NCBI RefSeq assembly: GCF_002284575.1 | Contig: NZ_NPKJ01000062.1 | Coordinates: 52,602-116,601 of the forward strand | DNA: 64,000 bases | Origin: Mesorhizobium temperatum | GTDB lineage: Bacteria > Pseudomonadota > Alphaproteobacteria > Rhizobiales > Rhizobiaceae | Direction of reading: 5' to 3' | Part shown: one piece after another, positions 56,541-64,000 of the stretch | Numbering within the stretch: position 1 is the first letter of the stretch | Layout: every line of letters starts with the position of its first letter | Program-made: the position numbers and the translations under genes | The notes under the pieces: generated by a model | What the model saw: the letters and a program-made list of their open reading frames with translations, nothing else | Databases searched by the model: none | Told to the model about the DNA's origin: nothing

Positions 56541-56939
56541 TCAGAAGATCTGGCAGAGGATTTCCCCGCCGACATTCTGTTCACGCGCTTCGTGGTCGGC
56601 CATCACGCCCTTCGGCGTCGAAAGGATGGCGATGCCGAGGCCGTTGGCGACGTGCGGGATCGACTTCGCCGAAACGTAAACGCGACGGCCCGGCTTCGAG
56701 ACGCGGGCGATTTCGCGAACGACCGGCGCACCGTCGAAATACTTCAGCTCGATCTCGATTTCGGACTTGCCGTTGTCGAAGTCGGTCTGGCTGTAGTCGC
56801 GGATATAGCCTTCCGCCTTCAGCACGTCGAGGACGCGGGTACGCAGGCGCGAGGCCGGCGTCGAAACGCTCGACTTCTTGCGGCCATAGGCGTTGCGGAT
56901 GCGGGTCAGCATATCGCCGAGAGGATCGCTCAATGACAT
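56541..56939 (-). CDS. rpsH: 30S ribosomal protein S8
   Basis: The 132-residue S8 begins MSLSDPLGDMLTRIRNAYGRKK and ends STPKGVMADHEAREQNVGGEILCQIF. It follows rpsN with a 12-base gap. Confidence 0.98.
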   Translation of the reverse strand: MSLSDPLGDMLTRIRNAYGRKKSSVSTPASRLRTRVLDVLKAEGYIRDYSQTDFDNGKSEIEIELKYFDGAPVVREIARVSKPGRRVYVSAKSIPHVANGLGIAILSTPKGVMADHEAREQNVGGEILCQIF

Positions 56940-56951
56940 GTTATGTCCTCC

Positions 56952-57257
56952 TTACCAGCTCGACTTGACCAGGCCCGGGATCTGGCCGTTGTTGCCGAGA
57001 TCCCGAAGCGCGATGCGCGATACTTTGAGCTTGCGATAGTAGGCACGCGGGCGTCCGGTGACTTCGCAGCGGTTGCGGATGCGGATCTTGGCCGAGTTGC
57101 GCGGCAGTGCCGCAAGCTTCAGCTGAGCGCGGAAGCGCTCTTCCATCGGCTTGGACTGATCCATGATGATCGCCTTGAGGGCCTTACGCTTGGCAGCGTA
57201 CTGGTCCACAAGCTTGCGGCGCCTGTTGTTCTTCTCGACTGAGCTGGTCTTTGCCAT
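56952..57257 (-). CDS. rpsN: 30S ribosomal protein S14
   Basis: The 101-residue S14 starts MAKTSSVEKNNRRRKLVDQY and ends RALRDLGNNGQIPGLVKSSW. It is the zinc-free (long) type: no CxxC pairs are present. Confidence 0.98.
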   Translation of the reverse strand: MAKTSSVEKNNRRRKLVDQYAAKRKALKAIIMDQSKPMEERFRAQLKLAALPRNSAKIRIRNRCEVTGRPRAYYRKLKVSRIALRDLGNNGQIPGLVKSSW

Positions 57258-57284
57258 TTCAGATTTTTCCTTTTCTCGCTGCCG

Positions 57285-57863
57285 TTACTGGCGGAAGGGG
57301 AAGTTGAAGGCCTTGAGCAATGCCCTGGCTTCGTCGTCCGTCTTCGCAGTCGTACAAACGATGACGTCCATGCCCCAGATCTGATCAACCTTGTCGTAGT
57401 TGATCTCCGGGAACACGATGTGTTCCTTGATGCCCATGGCATAGTTGCCACGGCCATCGAAGCTCTTCGGATTGAGCCCGCGGAAGTCGCGGACGCGCGG
57501 CAGCGCGATGTTCACGAGGCGGTCGAGGAACTCGTACATGCGTTCCTTGCGCAGCGTGACCTTGGCGCCGATCGGCATCTTTTCGCGGACCTTGAAGCCG
57601 GCGATCGAGTTGCGGGCGTGGGTGACGACGGCCTTCTGGCCGGCGATCAGCGCAAGATCTTCCGCCGCGATCGAAGGCTTCTTCGAATCGCCGGTCGCTT
57701 CGCCGACGCCCATGTTCAGCACGATCTTGTCGATGCGCGGAACCTGCATCTCGTTCTCGTAGCCGAACTGTTCCTGCAGCGCCTTGCGGATGGTCTCGTT
57801 GTAGACCTGCTTGAGGCGCGGCGTGTTCTGGGCAGTCGCCTGCTTGGTTTGAGCCTTAGCCAT
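57285..57863 (-). CDS. rplE: 50S ribosomal protein L5
   Basis: The 192-residue L5 starts MAKAQTKQATAQNTPRLKQVY. The conserved core MQVPRIDKIVLNMGVGEATGDSK and the 5S contact region KVTLRKERMYEFLDRLVNIALPR are present. The start at 57863 overlaps the end of rplX by eight bases. Confidence 0.98.
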   Translation of the reverse strand: MAKAQTKQATAQNTPRLKQVYNETIRKALQEQFGYENEMQVPRIDKIVLNMGVGEATGDSKKPSIAAEDLALIAGQKAVVTHARNSIAGFKVREKMPIGAKVTLRKERMYEFLDRLVNIALPRVRDFRGLNPKSFDGRGNYAMGIKEHIVFPEINYDKVDQIWGMDVIVCTTAKTDDEARALLKAFNFPFRQ

Positions 57864-58170
57864 TGATGACTTCTCCCGAGCGCTTGGCGACGCGCACCTT
57901 CTTGCCGTCCTTCTGGAAGATGAAACCGACGCGGGTCGGTTTGCCATCCTTGGGGTCGGCCAGCGCGATGTTCGACAGCTGGATCGGCGCTTCCTTGGTG
58001 ATGATCCCGCCCTCTTGGGACTGGGACTGCTTCTGGTGACGACGGATCATGTTGACGCCGCGCACCAGCGCGGTGTCTTCCTTCGGCTGTACCGAGAGGA
58101 CTTCGCCCGAACGGCCCTTGTCCTTGCCGGCCAGCACGACGACCTTGTCGCCTTTTCTAATCTTCTGCAT
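57856..58170 (-). CDS. rplX: 50S ribosomal protein L24
   Basis: The 104-residue L24 has the KOW motif KIRKGDKVVVLAGKDKGRSGEVLSV at the N-terminus and RVGFIFQKDGKKVRVAKRSGEVING at the end. Stop overlaps the rplE start. Confidence 0.98.
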   Translation of the reverse strand: MQKIRKGDKVVVLAGKDKGRSGEVLSVQPKEDTALVRGVNMIRRHQKQSQSQEGGIITKEAPIQLSNIALADPKDGKPTRVGFIFQKDGKKVRVAKRSGEVING

Positions 58171-58182
58171 TGGTCCGGCTCC

Positions 58183-58551
58183 TTACAGCACTTCAGGCGC
58201 GAGCGAGATGATCTTCATGTGGTTCTTGGCGCGAAGTTCGCGCGGAACCGGTCCGAAGATACGCGTGCCGATCGGCTCTTTCTTGTTGTCGACGAGAACG
58301 GCTGCGTTCTTGTCGAAACGGATCACGCTGCCGTCCGGACGGCGGATGTCCTTGGCCGTGCGAACCACGACCGCCTTCATCACATCGCCCTTCTTGACGC
58401 GGCCGCGCGGGATGGCTTCCTTGATCGACACCACGATGATGTCGCCCACGGAAGCGTATTTCCGCTTCGAGCCGCCCAGCACCTTGATGCACATGACACG
58501 ACGGGCGCCGGAATTATCCGCGACGTCGAGGTTTGTTTGCATCTGAATCAT
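58183..58551 (-). CDS. rplN: 50S ribosomal protein L14
   Basis: The 122-residue L14 begins MIQMQTNLDVADNSGARRVMCIKVLGGSKRK, exactly the family N-terminus, and ends KIISLAPEVL. Confidence 0.98.
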   Translation of the reverse strand: MIQMQTNLDVADNSGARRVMCIKVLGGSKRKYASVGDIIVVSIKEAIPRGRVKKGDVMKAVVVRTAKDIRRPDGSVIRFDKNAAVLVDNKKEPIGTRIFGPVPRELRAKNHMKIISLAPEVL

Positions 58552-58622
58552 GACTGGCCGCCTTCTTCTCTACCAACGGGACGGGCTCAAAGCCCCTCCC
58601 CGGTCTGTCCAAAATTCGTTGT

Positions 58623-58862
58623 TTACACCTGGTCCGAAGTCACGACGGTCCAGCGCTTGTCCTTGGAAATCGGCTTCGATTCCTGGATGAACACCTGATC
58701 GCCAACCTTGTGGGCGTTGTTCTCGTCGTGCGCCTTGTACTTCTTGGTCATGCGCACGGTCTTCTTCATCACGGGATGCGTGAAGCGCCGTTCGACCTTG
58801 ACGACAACCGTCTTCTCGTTTTTGTCGCTGACGACGGTGCCCTGCAGAATGCGCTTTGGCAT
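58623..58862 (-). CDS. rpsQ: 30S ribosomal protein S17
   Basis: The 79-residue S17 has MPKRILQGTVVSDKNEKTVVVKVERRFTHPVMKKTVRMTKKY, the OB-fold signature. The gap to rplN is 71 bases. Confidence 0.98.
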   Translation of the reverse strand: MPKRILQGTVVSDKNEKTVVVKVERRFTHPVMKKTVRMTKKYKAHDENNAHKVGDQVFIQESKPISKDKRWTVVTSDQV

Positions 58863-58873
58863 GGTTTTCGTCC

Positions 58874-59074
58874 TTAAGCCTTCTTGGCCGCGGACTTTTC
58901 CGCAGCGATGGTCTTGATACGCGCAATGTCCTTGCGGACCTGCCTCACGCGCGCGGTCTTCTCGAGCTGGCCGGTGGCCTTCTGGAAGCGCAGGTTGAAC
59001 TGCTCCTTCTTCAGGCTGGCCAGGTCGTCGGTCAGCTGGTCCTGGGTCTTGGTCCGGATGTCTTCGGCTTTCAT
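58874..59074 (-). CDS. rpmC: 50S ribosomal protein L29
   Basis: The 66-residue L29 starts MKAEDIRTKTQDQLTDDLASLKKEQFNLRFQKATGQLEKTARVRQVRKDIARIKT in pattern. Start at 59074 gives the usual length. Confidence 0.97.
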   Translation of the reverse strand: MKAEDIRTKTQDQLTDDLASLKKEQFNLRFQKATGQLEKTARVRQVRKDIARIKTIAAEKSAAKKA

Positions 59075-59087
59075 GATCAGCCCGTCC

Positions 59088-59501
59088 TTATTCTGCGATG
59101 CGCTGTACGAAGCGCGTCCTGACCGAGAGCTTGGCCGCGCCGAGACGCAGCGCCTCACGGGCGGTTTCCTCATTGACGCCGTCGATCTCAAACATGATGC
59201 GGCCGGGCTTGACGCGCGCCGCCCAGTAATCGACCGCGCCCTTGCCCTTGCCCATGCGGACTTCGGTCGGCTTCGACGTCACCGGCACGTCCGGGAAGAT
59301 ACGGATCCAGACGCGGCCGGCGCGCTTCATTTCGCGGGTGATCGCGCGGCGGGCCGCCTCGATCTCGCGCGCGGTGACGCGGTTCGGCTCAAGCGCCTTC
59401 AGCCCGAAACCGCCGAAATCCAGATTGGTGCCACCCTTGGCGGCACCATGGATACGGCCCTTGAACTGCTTGCGGAACTTTGTGCGCTTTGGCTGCAGCA
59501 T
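59088..59501 (-). CDS. rplP: 50S ribosomal protein L16
   Basis: The 137-residue L16 starts MLQPKRTKFRKQFKGRIHG and carries the conserved IRIFPDVPVTSKPTEVRMGKGKGA, the peptidyl-transferase-site region. Confidence 0.98.
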   Translation of the reverse strand: MLQPKRTKFRKQFKGRIHGAAKGGTNLDFGGFGLKALEPNRVTAREIEAARRAITREMKRAGRVWIRIFPDVPVTSKPTEVRMGKGKGAVDYWAARVKPGRIMFEIDGVNEETAREALRLGAAKLSVRTRFVQRIAE

Positions 59502-59528
59502 CGTTCTAACTCCAAATTCTCAACTGTC

Positions 59529-60254
59529 TCAGGCGTTTTCGCGACGGCGACCGCGTTCGCGCTCACCACCACCGCCGTGCGCATGATCGCCCTCGGTGGC
59601 GCGGCGCTCCGAAGCCATCGGGTCGTGCTCGAGGATTTCGCCCTTGAACACCCAGACCTTGACGCCGCAGATGCCGTAGGCGGTGTGCGCTTCGGCCGTG
59701 CCGTAGTCGACGTCGGCGCGCAGCGTATGCAGCGGCACACGACCTTCGCGGTACCATTCCATGCGCGCGATCTCGGCGCCGCCAAGACGGCCGGCGCAGT
59801 TGATGCGGATGCCCTCGGCACCGAGGCGCATCGCAGACTGCACGGCGCGCTTCATGGCGCGGCGGAACGCGATGCGGCGCTCGAGCTGCTGGGCGATCGA
59901 CTGGGCGACCAGCGTCGCGTCGATCTCGGGCTTACGCACTTCGACGATGTTCAAATGCGTCTCGGACTTCGTCATCTCCATCAGCTTCTTGCGAAGCTTC
60001 TCGATGTCGGCGCCCTTCTTGCCGATGATCAGGCCCGGACGCGCCGCGTGGATGGTGACGCGGCACTTCTTGTGCGGACGCTCGATCACGACCTTCGAAA
60101 TCGCGGCCTGCTTGAGTTCCTTCTCAAGATACTTGCGGATCTTGATGTCCTCATGCAGCAGCTTGCCGTACTCGCCGGTGTTGGCGAACCAGCGCGAATC
60201 CCAGGTGCGGTTGATGCCGAGACGCAGACCGATCGGATTGATTTTCTGGCCCAT
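59529..60254 (-). CDS. rpsC: 30S ribosomal protein S3
   Basis: The 241-residue S3 starts MGQKINPIGLRLGINRTWDSRWFAN, with KH-domain residues HAARPGLIIGKKGADIEKLRKKL and the His/Arg/Gly/Glu-rich C-terminal tail (GGGERERGRRRENA). Its ATG overlaps the rplV stop by one base. Confidence 0.98.
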   Translation of the reverse strand: MGQKINPIGLRLGINRTWDSRWFANTGEYGKLLHEDIKIRKYLEKELKQAAISKVVIERPHKKCRVTIHAARPGLIIGKKGADIEKLRKKLMEMTKSETHLNIVEVRKPEIDATLVAQSIAQQLERRIAFRRAMKRAVQSAMRLGAEGIRINCAGRLGGAEIARMEWYREGRVPLHTLRADVDYGTAEAHTAYGICGVKVWVFKGEILEHDPMASERRATEGDHAHGGGGERERGRRRENA

Positions 60255-60643
60255 TATGCGGCCTCCACTTTTTCTTCGACTTCACGAACGACGATCGTGA
60301 GGTGCGAGAACGGCTTCTCGATACGGCTGGCGCGGCCACGGCCACGGGCATGGAACCGCTTCATGACGATCGACTTGCCGACATAGGCTTCCGCCACGAT
60401 CAGCGCATCGACGTCGAGGTCGTGGTTGTTTTCCGCGTTGGCGATCGCCGATTCCAGCGTCTTCTTGACCGTGCCGGAAATCCGCTTGGCCGAGAATTCG
60501 AGATCGGAAAGCGCTGTCGCGACCTTCTTGCCGCGGATCAGCGCGGCAACCAGGTTCAGCTTCTGCGGGCTGATACGGATCGTGCGCAACACGGCGCGCG
60601 CTTCGTTATCAGCAAGCCTGCGCGGAGCTTTGGCCTTGCCCAT
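60254..60643 (-). CDS. rplV: 50S ribosomal protein L22
   Basis: The 129-residue L22 starts MGKAKAPRRLADNEARAVLRTIRISPQKLNLVAALIRGKK in pattern and has the beta-hairpin loop MKRFHARGRGRASRIEKPFSH, which lines the exit tunnel. Confidence 0.98.
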   Translation of the reverse strand: MGKAKAPRRLADNEARAVLRTIRISPQKLNLVAALIRGKKVATALSDLEFSAKRISGTVKKTLESAIANAENNHDLDVDALIVAEAYVGKSIVMKRFHARGRGRASRIEKPFSHLTIVVREVEEKVEAA

Positions 60644-60645
60644 GA

Positions 60646-60924
60646 TTATTTCCTCTTCGCCTTCTTATCCGCGCCGTGACCGTAATAGGTCCGGGTCGGA
60701 GCGAATTCACCGAACTTGTGGCCGACCATGTCCTCGTTCACCGAAACGGGAACGTGCTTCTGGCCGTTGTAGACACCGAAGGTGAAGCCGACGAACTGCG
60801 GCAGGATGGTGGAGCGACGGCTCCACATCTTGATCACCTCATTGCGACCACCTTCACGAACCTTGTCCACCTTCTTGAGAAGGTAGCCGTCGATGAAGGG
60901 GCCTTTCCAAATCGAACGAGTCAC
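60646..60924 (-). CDS. rpsS: 30S ribosomal protein S19
   Basis: The 92-residue S19 has TRSIWKGPFIDGYLL, IKMWSRRSTILPQFVGFTFGVYNG and HKFGEFAPTRTYYGHGADKK, all family signatures. Confidence 0.98.
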   Translation of the reverse strand: MTRSIWKGPFIDGYLLKKVDKVREGGRNEVIKMWSRRSTILPQFVGFTFGVYNGQKHVPVSVNEDMVGHKFGEFAPTRTYYGHGADKKAKRK

Positions 60925-60940
60925 TTGGCGTTACCTCTTC

Positions 60941-61774
60941 TTAGCTCTTGCGCTGATGGCGCGAGCGCAGGATGAACTTGTCGGTCGCCTTGTTGGACCG
61001 CGTCTTCTTGCCCTTGGTCGGCTTGCCCCAAGGCGAAACCGGATGGCGGCCACCCGAGGTGCGGCCTTCGCCGCCGCCATGCGGATGGTCGACCGGGTTC
61101 ATGGTCACGCCGCGATTGTGCGGACGTTTGCCCCGCCACACCGTGCGGCCTGCCTTGCCGTCATTGATGTTGCCGTGGTCCGGGTTGGACACGGCGCCGA
61201 CAGTGGCCATGCACGAGCCGTGGACGACACGCTGCTCACCCGAATTCAGGCGCAGGATCGCCATGCCCTGGTCACGGCCGACGAGCTGGGCATAACCGCC
61301 AGCCGAACGGGCAACCTGGGCGCCCTTGCCCGGCTTCAGCTCGATGTTGTGGACGATCGTGCCGACCGGCATCGAGGCCAGCGGCATCGCATTGCCCGGC
61401 TTCACGTCGACCGCTTCGCCGGCCACGATCTTGTCGCCGGCAGCAAGGCGCTGCGGGGCGATGATGTAGGACAGCTCACCATCGTCATACTTGATCAGCG
61501 CGATGAAGGCGCTGCGGTTCGGATCGTATTCGATACGCTCGACAGTTCCGACAATGTCGAACTTGCGGCGCTTGAAGTCGATGATGCGGTACGTACGCTT
61601 GTGACCGCCGCCGATGAAGCGGGCCGTGATGCGGCCGTAATTGTTACGGCCGCCCGACTTGGTCAGGCCTTCGGTCAAGCCCTTGACGGGCTTGCCCTTG
61701 TAGAGGCCCGAGCGATCGACGATGACCAGCTGGCGGGTGCTCGGCGTTATCGGGTTGAATTTTTTCAGTGCCAT
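60941..61774 (-). CDS. rplB: 50S ribosomal protein L2
   Basis: The 277-residue L2 starts MALKKFNPITPSTRQLVIVDRSGLYKGKPVK. The C-terminal region GVTMNPVDHPHGGGEGRTSGGRHPVSPWG holds the conserved His needed at the peptidyl transferase centre. Confidence 0.98.
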   Translation of the reverse strand: MALKKFNPITPSTRQLVIVDRSGLYKGKPVKGLTEGLTKSGGRNNYGRITARFIGGGHKRTYRIIDFKRRKFDIVGTVERIEYDPNRSAFIALIKYDDGELSYIIAPQRLAAGDKIVAGEAVDVKPGNAMPLASMPVGTIVHNIELKPGKGAQVARSAGGYAQLVGRDQGMAILRLNSGEQRVVHGSCMATVGAVSNPDHGNINDGKAGRTVWRGKRPHNRGVTMNPVDHPHGGGEGRTSGGRHPVSPWGKPTKGKKTRSNKATDKFILRSRHQRKS

Positions 61775-61797
61775 ATTTGTTGTCCTCGCGGTCTTGC

Positions 61798-62091
61798 TCA
61801 GAGACCCGTCGCGACGTCGATCGACTGGCCGTCGGCCAGCGTCACGATCGCCTTCTTGACGTCGCTCTGGCGGCCGATCGTGCCGCGGAAGCGCTTGATC
61901 TTGCCCTTGCGGACAAGCGTGTTCACGGCCATCACCTTGACGCCGAACAGCGCTTCGACGGCAGCCTTGATTTCCGGCTTCGACGCCTTCTTGGCGACGT
62001 TGAAGACGACCTGGTTCTGCTCGGAAGCCATGGTCGACTTTTCGGTGATCGCCGGCGAGACGATCACGTCGTAGTGACGAAGGTCGGTCAT
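61798..62091 (-). CDS. rplW: 50S ribosomal protein L23
   Basis: The 97-residue L23 has YDVIVSPAITEKSTMASEQNQVVFNVAKKASKPEIKAAVEALFGVKV. It docks SRP and trigger factor at the tunnel exit. It overlaps rplD by four bases. Confidence 0.98.
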   Translation of the reverse strand: MTDLRHYDVIVSPAITEKSTMASEQNQVVFNVAKKASKPEIKAAVEALFGVKVMAVNTLVRKGKIKRFRGTIGRQSDVKKAIVTLADGQSIDVATGL

Positions 62092-62708
62092 TTGAAGCGC
62101 TCCTCGAGAGCCTCGACGGCGGCCTTCGAAAGGACCAGCGTGCCGCGGCGCAGAATGTCGTAGACGTTGATGCCCTGGATGGGCAGCACGTCGATGTTCG
62201 GGATGTTCGTCGCCGCCAGCTTGAAGTTCTTGTCGAGCTCGGCGCCGCCGATCAGCAGGGCGTTGGACAGGCCCAGCGTCGCGAAATTCGCGATCAGCGC
62301 CTTGGTCTTGGCCTCGGTCAGCATCAGCTCGTCGATGATGATGAGCGACGCGCTCTTGGCCTTGGCCGAGAGAGCATGCTTGAGGCCCAGCGCACGCACC
62401 TTCTTCGGCAGGTCGTGCTCGTGGCTGCGGACGACCGGACCGTGGGCCTTGCCGCCGCCGCGGAACTGCGGAGCGCGTGCCGAATGGTGACGGGCGCGGC
62501 CCGTACCCTTCTGCTTGTACATCTTGGCGCCGGTGCGGGCGATCTCGGCGCGACCCTTGGTCTTGTGCGTGCCCTGCTGCTTCTTGGCAAGCTGCCAGCG
62601 CACCACGCGCTGCAGGATGTCCTCGCGCGGATCAAGGCCGAAAATCTCCTCGGAGAGTTTCACCTTGCCGGCGTCCTTGCCGCCAAGCGTTGTGATCTTG
62701 AGGTCCAT
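62088..62708 (-). CDS. rplD: 50S ribosomal protein L4
   Basis: The 206-residue L4 has RAEIARTGAKMYKQKGTGRARHHSARAPQFRGGGKAHGP, the tunnel loop, and ALGLKHALSAKAK. Its start overlaps the rplC stop by one base. Confidence 0.98.
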   Translation of the reverse strand: MDLKITTLGGKDAGKVKLSEEIFGLDPREDILQRVVRWQLAKKQQGTHKTKGRAEIARTGAKMYKQKGTGRARHHSARAPQFRGGGKAHGPVVRSHEHDLPKKVRALGLKHALSAKAKSASLIIIDELMLTEAKTKALIANFATLGLSNALLIGGAELDKNFKLAATNIPNIDVLPIQGINVYDILRRGTLVLSKAAVEALEERFK

Positions 62709-63454
62709 TATTCCGCTCCCTCTGTGGCCGGGGCATCTACTGTGGCCGGGGCATCGTTCTTGGCGCCATCACTGGTTGCAATGACGCGGATTGCAGCTGG
62801 CTTCGGCGCATTGGCCGGCAGCGCAACCTTGGCCGCGTCACGGACCAGGATCCAGGCGCCCTTCGAACCGGGAACCGCGCCGCGGATCAGGATCAGACCG
62901 CGATCGGCGTCGGTCGAGACGACCTCGACATTCTGCGTGGTGACGCGGGTGTCACCCATGTGGCCGGCCATATGCTTGCCCTTGAACACCTTGCCCGGGT
63001 CCTGGCGCTGGCCGGTCGAGCCGTGCGTACGGTGCGAGACCGAGTTGCCGTGGGTCGCGCGGCCACCGCCCATGTGGTGCCGCTTGATAACGCCCTGGAA
63101 ACCCTTGCCGATCGTGGTTCCCGTCACATCGACCTTCTGGCCGGCGACGAAATGATCGACGGTGATCTCGGCGCCGACATCGATCATGTTGTCGGCGGAG
63201 ACACGGAATTCGGCAACCTTGGCCTTCGGCTCGACGGAAGCGGTCGCGAAATGGCCGCGCATCGCCTTCGACGTGTTCTTCACCTTGGCAAGGCCAACGC
63301 CGAGCTGGACGGCGGTATAGCCGTTCTTCTCCTGCGTGCGCTGCGCCACGACCTGGCAGTTCTCCATCTGGAGAACAGTGACGGGAACATGTTCCCCGGC
63401 ATCGTTGTAGATGCGAGTCATTCCCACCTTTTTTGCAATCACACCTGAACGCAT
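62708..63454 (-). CDS. rplC: 50S ribosomal protein L3 with an acidic Ala/Pro repeat tail
   Basis: The 248-residue L3 starts MRSGVIAKKVGMTRIYNDAGEHVPVTVL and has KGFQGVIKRHHMGGGRATHGNSVSHRTHGSTGQRQDPGKVFKGK-type conserved loop residues in the middle. It is about 35 residues longer than the usual L3 because of the C-terminal tail DAPATVDAPATEGAE, generated by an 18-bp tandem repeat at 62723-62755. Confidence 0.97.
   Translation of the reverse strand: MRSGVIAKKVGMTRIYNDAGEHVPVTVLQMENCQVVAQRTQEKNGYTAVQLGVGLAKVKNTSKAMRGHFATASVEPKAKVAEFRVSADNMIDVGAEITVDHFVAGQKVDVTGTTIGKGFQGVIKRHHMGGGRATHGNSVSHRTHGSTGQRQDPGKVFKGKHMAGHMGDTRVTTQNVEVVSTDADRGLILIRGAVPGSKGAWILVRDAAKVALPANAPKPAAIRVIATSDGAKNDAPATVDAPATEGAE
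62723..62755. repeat. 18-bp in-frame tandem repeat in rplC
   Basis: TGTGGCCGGGGCATCTAC (62723-62740) is followed by TGTGGCCGGGGCATC (62741-62755), which gives DAPAT-V-DAPAT on the minus strand. Confidence 0.75.
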
Positions 63455-63548
63455 CGGTTCAATTCCTTTAGAGTTCCCTGTCGGGGCTGTCGCCCCTCCA
63501 CGCCTCTTGTTCCTTCAGAGTTCCGGGTCGCCCCGCCCCTCTGGTTCC

Positions 63549-63857
63549 TTAGAGCTTGATCTCGACGTCGACACCGGCGGCAAGATCGAGCTTCATCAAA
63601 GCGTCGACCGTCTGCGGGGTCGGATCGACGATGTCGAGGAGACGCTTGTGCGTGCGCATCTCGAACTGCTCGCGGCTCTTCTTGTCGACGTGAGGCGACC
63701 GGTTGACCGTGAACTTTTCGATCCGCGTCGGCAGCGGAATGGGGCCGCGGACGTTGGCGCCGGTGCGCTTGGCCGTCGACACGATTTCCCGCGTCGAGGC
63801 GTCAAGCACCCGGTGATCGAACGCCTTCAGGCGGATGCGGATATTCTGTCCGTTCAT
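63549..63857 (-). CDS. rpsJ: 30S ribosomal protein S10
   Basis: The 102-residue S10 (also NusE, in transcription antitermination) has NIRIRLKAFDHRVLDASTREIV and PLPTRIEKFTVNRSPHVDKKSREQFEMRTHKR. First gene of the S10 operon after tuf. Confidence 0.98.
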   Translation of the reverse strand: MNGQNIRIRLKAFDHRVLDASTREIVSTAKRTGANVRGPIPLPTRIEKFTVNRSPHVDKKSREQFEMRTHKRLLDIVDPTPQTVDALMKLDLAAGVDVEIKL

Positions 63858-63920
63858 GCGTCACTTCCTTGTTCTGGCGCGGCGCGGGCAGCGCCCGCGA
63901 CAGATCGGTTTAAGTCCAAA

Positions 63921-64000
63921 TTACTCTTTGATGGTGACGACGATGCCGGCACCGACGGTGCGGCCGCCTTCACGGATGGCGAAGCGCAGCTTCTCTTCCA
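63921..64000 (-). CDS. tuf: Elongation factor Tu, 3' end only
   Basis: The window ends inside this gene. The visible 25 codons on the minus strand read EEKLRFAIREGGRTVGAGIV and end VTIKE, the canonical EF-Tu C-terminus. The stop is at 63921-63923, 64 bases before rpsJ. Partial at the window edge. Confidence 0.97.
   Translation of the reverse strand, partial: EEKLRFAIREGGRTVGAGIVVTIKE

Noticed and set aside
1..64000. Defence island, prophage, integrated element or antiphage system
   Set aside because: All recognisable genes are housekeeping or metabolic, and no integrase, transposase, toxin-antitoxin or nuclease genes were seen.

Overview
The window reads as core chromosome of an alphaproteobacterium of the Rhizobiales, most likely Mesorhizobium or a close relative. 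This is inferred from the GC-rich sequence, the lipoyl-domain-bearing E1 beta of pyruvate dehydrogenase, the co-occurrence of glutamine synthetases I and II with a DUF2735 gene, the secY-adk-rpsM order of the ribosomal cluster, and the dispersed rhizobial palindromes. Only about 15 percent lacks a coding assignment. I see no prophage, transposase, CRISPR array, rRNA or tRNA gene.

Left part (1-12.4 kb): a minus-strand pyruvate dehydrogenase operon (pdhA, pdhB, pdhC, a 44-residue membrane microprotein, an SGNH hydrolase, lpdA) followed by a GlsB-type membrane protein. Upstream are a FtsB-like gene and eno. A plus-strand micro-lipoprotein follows, with its Shine-Dalgarno sequence in a hairpin loop. 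Then come PRC-barrel, dodecin, kdsA, VOC and Dabb genes.

Middle (12.6-35.6 kb): cfa-like methyltransferase, a decayed cpdB fragment, a type II NADH dehydrogenase behind a 17-bp tandem repeat, fthC, a divergent lrp/ald pair, a double-barrel outer membrane protein, dapB, an OmpA-domain protein, the tightly coupled cysK-alaX-sseA-GNAT operon, an SDR and an alpha/beta hydrolase, a DEAD-box helicase, pccB followed by a frameshifted M48 metallopeptidase, and a cysteine-rich CxxCH secreted protein coupled to the NAD(P)HX repair gene.

Nitrogen block (35.9-39.6 kb): glnB-glnA behind a probable sigma-54 promoter, and convergent glnII with its own near-consensus sigma-54 promoter, divergent from a DUF2735 gene. 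Together these form the PII/ammonium assimilation module under NtrC-type control.

Right part (39.6-64 kb): an MHS-type MFS transporter with a 190-residue insertion; the coupled group rluC-(68 aa)-DMT-atp12; two crcB genes plus DUF190; rarA; a DegP-type protease; and the complete S10-spc-alpha cluster on the minus strand from rplQ back to the 3' end of tuf, including secY, adk and rpoA. Copies of a dispersed palindrome and a long inverted repeat lie between ribosomal genes.

No clearly new multigene system was found. The most noteworthy items are small coupled membrane ORFs, the SD-loop hairpin, the double-barrel Omp, the secreted CxxCH protein, the cpdB and M48 relics, and the repeat families.
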